Part shown: one piece after another, positions 59,307 to 64,000 of the stretch
Position numbering within the stretch: position 1 is the first letter of the stretch
Layout of the letters: every line of letters starts with the position of its first letter
NCBI RefSeq assembly: GCF_039621805.1
Contig: NZ_CP155074.1
Location: forward strand, 1,922,001-1,986,000
DNA from: Paraburkholderia sp. PREW-6R
GTDB lineage: Bacteria; Pseudomonadota; Gammaproteobacteria; Burkholderiales; Burkholderiaceae
Direction of reading: 5' to 3'
DNA length: 64,000 nt
Notes under the pieces: generated by a model
Databases searched by the model: none
Seen by the model: the letters and a program-made list of their open reading frames with translations, nothing else
Told to the model about the DNA's origin: nothing
Made by a program: the position numbers and the translations under genes

Positions 59307-60281
59307 TTACTGTGCAGCGCCGCTGTTCGCGCCCGACGTCAAACCCGCCTCGCGAACCTTCGCAATCGCAGCGGTTGCGGCAGCACGATCGGCGAACGGT
59401 CCGGCGCGCAAAAGCGTGAGCGTGGAGCCGTCTGCCTGCTTCCGATGTTCGGTATATGCGGGCACACCCGCCGCTTTCAACTTCGCAGCCCAATTGCGAG
59501 CATTGGCGTCGTTCGCGAATGCGCCCAATTGCACTGCAAAGCGGCTGCCCGGCGGCGATGCCGGCGTGCCGGAATTCGCGTCGGCGCTGGCCGCCGCGGT
59601 GTTCGTATCGTCCGGTGACGGCACCGCGGTGGTGGCTGCGTTATGCGTCGTGACCGGCGTCCTCGCTGCCTTGGACGATGTGGACGGCGAAGGAACTGCT
59701 GGTGTCGTGTTGGCCGCGACAGCGGGCGCTTGCGGCTTCGAAGTCGGCTTACCTGAAGTTGCTGCCGTGCCAGTACCGGTGCCAGTTCCAGCTGCCGTGC
59801 TGGTGCCCGTTGCGGCGCTCTGCTGTTTGCCGCCGCTCGACGGCCCCGGCGCCGGCGCAACGCCCGCTGTTGCCGCAGGTGCCGGCGCAACGCTCGAAGC
59901 AGCGTTCGCCGATTCGGGCGTTGGGTTGTCCGGCGCTACGCCGGCTTGCGTGTCCTCGTTGCTCCGCGCGAGTTTGGGCGCGGGGCGGCTCGGAATGTCG
60001 ATGGAGATGTCGTCGGTAACAGGCTTGGGGTGCGAATCTAGCACCATGGGCAGGATAACGACCGCTGCCACGACCAGCGCAATCGCGCCGACGAGCCGGC
60101 GGCGGGCGCGTTGTTTTTCGGGAAGCGTGGGGTCAAGCAGCATCGCGTCAGCGTCAACGGTGCGCTCCGTGCGGCGGGTTCGCCGCTCCACGCGCTCGCC
60201 ACGGGCGGCCCGCGTGGAACTGGTGTTTGCGCCACGCCGGGTGGGCGCGTCGTCTTTCTTGCCGAACGAGAAAATTCCCAT
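59307..60281 (-). CDS. SPOR-domain protein (DedD-like)
   Basis: A 324-residue protein with a cytoplasmic basic segment, a single transmembrane helix (AIALVVAAVVILPMVLDS, about 67-84) and a ~150-residue Ala/Thr/Pro-rich low-complexity linker. The C-terminal SPOR domain is RFAVQLGAFANDANARNWAAKLKAAGVPAYTEHRKQADGSTLTLLRAGPFADRAAATAAIAKVREAG. SPOR domains bind denuded peptidoglycan at the division septum. Located between folC and cvpA, the position of dedD in related genomes. The linker is repeat-rich. Confidence 0.9.
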   Translation of the reverse strand: MGIFSFGKKDDAPTRRGANTSSTRAARGERVERRTRRTERTVDADAMLLDPTLPEKQRARRRLVGAIALVVAAVVILPMVLDSHPKPVTDDISIDIPSRPAPKLARSNEDTQAGVAPDNPTPESANAASSVAPAPAATAGVAPAPGPSSGGKQQSAATGTSTAAGTGTGTGTAATSGKPTSKPQAPAVAANTTPAVPSPSTSSKAARTPVTTHNAATTAVPSPDDTNTAAASADANSGTPASPPGSRFAVQLGAFANDANARNWAAKLKAAGVPAYTEHRKQADGSTLTLLRAGPFADRAAATAAIAKVREAGLTSGANSGAAQ

Positions 60282-60310
60282 GAATCGCTTGGTTCGAGCC
60301 TGGCGCCCGT

Positions 60311-61621
60311 TCAGTGTTGCTGCGATTTGCGGTAGGCCATTACACCGGCTACCGTATAGAAACTGCCGAAAACCACGATTCTATCATTCTCTGACGCGCG
60401 TTTTAGCGCGTCTTGGAACGCTTCTGCAGGCGATGCATAGCGTGCCACACTGCTGTCAGCGCCATCTGCAAAGCCCTGGCCGCGCAGCGCGGCCTCCAGT
60501 TCTTCCGCCGATGCTGCTCGCGGCGTAGGCAAATCTGTCACACACCAGTGATCGATCTCACCCTTCAAATGGCTCAGGACGCCGGCAATGTCCTTGTCGC
60601 GCATTGCACCGAACACGGCATAGGTGTACGGGAAAAAGCCCATATTGCCGAGGTTTTGCGCGAGCACAGCGGCCGCGTGCGGATTATGGCCAACATCCAG
60701 CACGATAGCGGGCTTACCCGGCAACACCTGAAAACGTCCGGGCAATTCCACATTGGCGAGCCCCAGGCGGATATCCTGCGCGGAGACCGGCAGACGGTCG
60801 CGCAATGCTTCCAGGCCGGCGAGCGCCGCCGTCGTGTTGATCAGCTGGTTCGCGCCGCGTAACGCGGGATAAGCGAGCGCCGAACGGCGCATGGTCGGGC
60901 CTACGTAACTCCACTGCTGACGCTCGCTGCCCGCCTGCCCTTCATAACGGAAATCCCGGCCGAAGAGCCACAATTCGGCGCCGATCCGCTCCGCGTGGTC
61001 GATCAACGATTGCGGCGGCACCGGGTCCGCGCAAATGGCGGGCTTACCCGGCCGGAAAATGCCGGCCTTTTCGAAGGCGATCTTTTCGCGCGTGTGGCCG
61101 AGGTATTCCGTATGGTCGATATCGATGCTGGTGATGATCGCGCAATCGGTATCGAGAATATTCACCGCGTCCAGACGGCCGCCCAGCCCGACCTCCAAGA
61201 TCACGGCGTCCAGCCGGCGCGACGCGAACAGGCTCATGATCGCCAGCGTCGTGAACTCGAAATAGGTCAGCGTGACCGGTCCGGACAGACTCAGGCGCGC
61301 GGCCTCGACGGCTTCGAAATGCGGCAGCAGTTCGGCGTCACTGGCCATTGCGCCGTTCACGCGCGCGCGCTCGTTGAACGTCAGCAGATGCGGCGACGTG
61401 TGACAGCCCACCGTAAATCCGGCACGCAGCAAAATCGATTCGAGAATCGCGCAGGTCGACCCTTTGCCGTTCGTGCCGCCGACCGTGATGATCGGACACG
61501 TGAACGACAGGTCCATCGCGTCGCGCACCTTGCTGATGCGCGCCAGCCCCATGTCGATGCCGACCGGATGCGCGGATTCGAGGTGCGTGAGCCACGCGTC
61601 GAGGGTGGGAAAGGTGGTCAT
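60311..61621 (-). CDS. folC: Bifunctional folylpolyglutamate synthase/dihydrofolate synthase
   Basis: Joins glutamate to dihydropteroate and polyglutamates folates. The protein is 436 residues from the start MTTFPTLDAW at 61621, one of several possible Met codons. The P-loop is ITVGGTNGKGSTCAIL (residues ~45-60), and the Mg-binding FASRRLDAVILEVGLGGRLDAVN follows. The C-terminal Mur-ligase domain includes LDVGHNPHAA. It belongs to the accD-folC-SPOR-cvpA-purF run; accD lies 202 bp upstream. Confidence 0.95.
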   Translation of the reverse strand: MTTFPTLDAWLTHLESAHPVGIDMGLARISKVRDAMDLSFTCPIITVGGTNGKGSTCAILESILLRAGFTVGCHTSPHLLTFNERARVNGAMASDAELLPHFEAVEAARLSLSGPVTLTYFEFTTLAIMSLFASRRLDAVILEVGLGGRLDAVNILDTDCAIITSIDIDHTEYLGHTREKIAFEKAGIFRPGKPAICADPVPPQSLIDHAERIGAELWLFGRDFRYEGQAGSERQQWSYVGPTMRRSALAYPALRGANQLINTTAALAGLEALRDRLPVSAQDIRLGLANVELPGRFQVLPGKPAIVLDVGHNPHAAAVLAQNLGNMGFFPYTYAVFGAMRDKDIAGVLSHLKGEIDHWCVTDLPTPRAASAEELEAALRGQGFADGADSSVARYASPAEAFQDALKRASENDRIVVFGSFYTVAGVMAYRKSQQH

Positions 61622-61822
61622 CGGCTGAAGTGCGGGTGTGGCGTGTGAGTCGGTTAAGCGGTGTGGCAAGAGAAGCGTTGTGCAGCAAAGACCGTGATTA
61701 TCCCGGAAATGACAGCGCGCCGCTTGATCCCTCTCGCGGCGCGCTATTTTCTGGCTATTGTCGTGACGCCAGCTGGCGGCGACCCCCTTGTCGGGCGTGG
61801 CCGCCAGCCGATTTGCAGACGT

Positions 61823-62695
<873 letters not shown>

Positions 62696-62779
62696 AGTCA
62701 ATCCTTCAGGTGTCGGCCAGTCTGCGAGAGGCGAGCAGCACGCCCCGGCTCTCGCACGCGAGACGACAAAAAATAACTG

Positions 62780-63592
62780 TTATCGGGCAGTCGCGACGCT
62801 GTCGATCGCTTCACGCACTTCGGCGACGAAGCGGGTCAGCGTCTGGGCAGCGGTGTCAGGCGCTGCCTGCTCGAGCAATTGCACGATGCGGCTACCGATC
62901 ACGACGGCGTCGGAGACTTCAGCAACGAGACGCGCAGTCTGCGCGTCCCGAATACCGAAGCCGACGCCCACCGGCAGCGGTACGCGCGACTTGATCGCCG
63001 GGATTTTACTCGCGATGCTGGAAACGTCCAGATTTGCCGCGCCGGTCACGCCTTTTAGCGACACATAATAAACGTAGCCGCTTGCAATCTTGCCGACTTC
63101 GGCAATGCGCTCCTCCGTCGAGGTAGGCGCAAGCAGGAAAATAGGATCGATGCCCGCAGATCGCATCTTTTCGGCGAATTTAGCGCACTCTTCGGGCGGG
63201 TAGTCGACAACCAGCACACCATCCACACCCGCTTCCCTCGCCGCTGCCGCAAAAGCGTCGGCACCCATACGCTCAATCGGATTCGCATAGCCCATCAACA
63301 CGACCGGAGTCGTGTCGTTGGTTTCACGGAAACGCTTTACGTCCGCGAGCACGCGTCGGAGGGTAACGCCCTGGGCCAACGCGCGCTCAGAGGATTGCTG
63401 AATCACCGGGCCGTCGGCCATAGGATCGGAGAAGGGCACACCCAATTCGATGACATCGGCCCCGCCCGCCGTGAGTGCGTGCATGAACTCGACGGTCTGT
63501 GCCGGATCGGGATCGCCGGCCGTCATGAATGGAATGAGGCCCTTTCTGCCTTGCGCTGACAGCGCGTCAAATGTCTTCTTGATTCGTGACAT
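62780..63592 (-). CDS. trpA: Tryptophan synthase alpha chain
   Basis: Cleaves indole-3-glycerol phosphate, passing indole to TrpB. The protein is 270 residues from MSRIKKTFDA at 63592; upstream in-frame codons are unsupported. Catalytic residues Glu49 (ADVIELGVPF) and Asp60 (FSDPMADGP) are present at the E. coli numbering. The phosphate-binding Gly loop GFGI is near 212 and GSRIV near 234. The DNA methyltransferase gene lies directly upstream, so trpB-methyltransferase-trpA is the expected order, with trpB outside the window. Confidence 0.96.
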   Translation of the reverse strand: MSRIKKTFDALSAQGRKGLIPFMTAGDPDPAQTVEFMHALTAGGADVIELGVPFSDPMADGPVIQQSSERALAQGVTLRRVLADVKRFRETNDTTPVVLMGYANPIERMGADAFAAAAREAGVDGVLVVDYPPEECAKFAEKMRSAGIDPIFLLAPTSTEERIAEVGKIASGYVYYVSLKGVTGAANLDVSSIASKIPAIKSRVPLPVGVGFGIRDAQTARLVAEVSDAVVIGSRIVQLLEQAAPDTAAQTLTRFVAEVREAIDSVATAR

Positions 63593-63639
63593 GAAAATAT
63601 TCTCGATTGTCTGAATACCGCGCACGGACGACGAATCGC

Positions 63640-64000
63640 CTATTGCGTCTCGGTCTGCTGTTCGGGACGGATCGCGGGTTTGCGAGTCTTACGCGTGCTT
63701 GCCGGCGGCATTGCAGCGGCGCTCACGCGCTCGCGCGCGATCGCGCAGTAGCTTTCATTAATTTCGTAGCCGACGAATTCGCGCTGATGGCGGACGCAAG
63801 CAACTGCGGTGGTGCCGCTGCCCATGAACGGGTCGAGTACGCGACCACCTTTTGGGCAACTCGACAGCACCATTCGCTCGACGATTTCCAAGGGCTTTTG
63901 CGTCGGATGGGCGACGCGTTCGGCATGCTGCCGATGCAGTCGCGAGACCGACCATAAATCCTTCGGGTTATAGCCAAGCTCCAGCCACTTGCTTCCTTCG
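63640..64000 (-). CDS. Site-specific DNA methyltransferase, C-terminal part cut by window edge
   Basis: About 119 C-terminal codons are visible, reading ...GYNPKDLWSVSRLHRQHAERVAHPTQKPLEIVERM, then motif I VLDPFMGSGTTAVA. Motif I (FxGxG) at the C-terminal end with the catalytic motif presumably upstream is the beta-group order of amino methyltransferases. The HPTQKPLEIVERM segment is typical of N4-cytosine/N6-adenine enzymes of the CcrM-like type. The tail is basic and low-complexity. No restriction endonuclease is present in this part, so it is probably orphan. Its place before trpA matches other Burkholderia genomes. Confidence 0.88.
   Translation of the reverse strand, partial: EGSKWLELGYNPKDLWSVSRLHRQHAERVAHPTQKPLEIVERMVLSSCPKGGRVLDPFMGSGTTAVACVRHQREFVGYEINESYCAIARERVSAAAMPPASTRKTRKPAIRPEQQTETQ

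Overview
The window is a 64 kb piece of a high-GC betaproteobacterial chromosome, most likely Paraburkholderia or Burkholderia. The basis is protein content and gene order: trp-methyltransferase-trpA-accD-folC-SPOR-cvpA-purF, polA close to a DUF2782 protein and thrB, a BPSS1780-family membrane protein, DUF3563, and a large GlgE/TreS/TreYZ cluster. No rRNA, tRNA, CRISPR array, insertion sequence or prophage was seen. Apart from one toxin-antitoxin pair the window looks like core or stable accessory chromosome.

Layout. 1-16 kb holds housekeeping genes: tsaD; folE2; the isoprenoid trio dxs-ispA-xseB; a Rieske oxygenase; the sulfurtransferase sseA; a Tat-exported dienelactone hydrolase-like protein; NDH-2; polA back to back with a LOG-family gene; and a LysR gene divergent from a two-gene chromate-transporter-like pair. 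16-24 kb holds amn, a DUF2782 protein, thrB, a BPSS1780 protein, the peroxide-sensing ohrR/ohr pair, a photolyase and tspO. 24-34 kb is a mosaic of single genes: DUF3563, a PHB-depolymerase-like esterase, PAP2, ModE, an SDR, a tautomerase with a divergent LysR, a basic secreted protein, a Xre/MbcA-RES toxin-antitoxin module, a metallophosphatase and DUF1345.

34.6-53.3 kb is the centrepiece: seven co-oriented genes glgE-treS/mak-glgB, glgX, treZ-malQ-treY. Together they encode a closed trehalose/alpha-glucan cycle. TreS and maltokinase turn trehalose into maltose-1-phosphate, GlgE polymerises it, GlgB branches it, GlgX and MalQ trim and re-pool the glucan, and TreY and TreZ release trehalose again. 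GlgE carries a ~465-residue N-terminal extension that looks like a decayed GH13 domain. The leader upstream of glgE contains a near-consensus sigma-54 promoter and an upstream palindrome that could be an enhancer site.

53.4-64 kb returns to core genes: a CorC/HlyC-type CBS protein, a degenerate soluble histidine kinase, an FKBP prolyl isomerase, an AraC regulator, and the minus-strand cluster from an orphan DNA methyltransferase and trpA through accD, folC, a SPOR protein and cvpA to purF.

The best candidates for something not yet described are the decayed GH13-GlgE fusion and its possible sigma-54 control. Next come the 18-bp palindrome in front of the DUF3563 gene, the 1-nt gap between the divergent polA and LOG start codons, and the degenerate kinase. 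All functional statements rest on motif reading and family knowledge; no database search was run.
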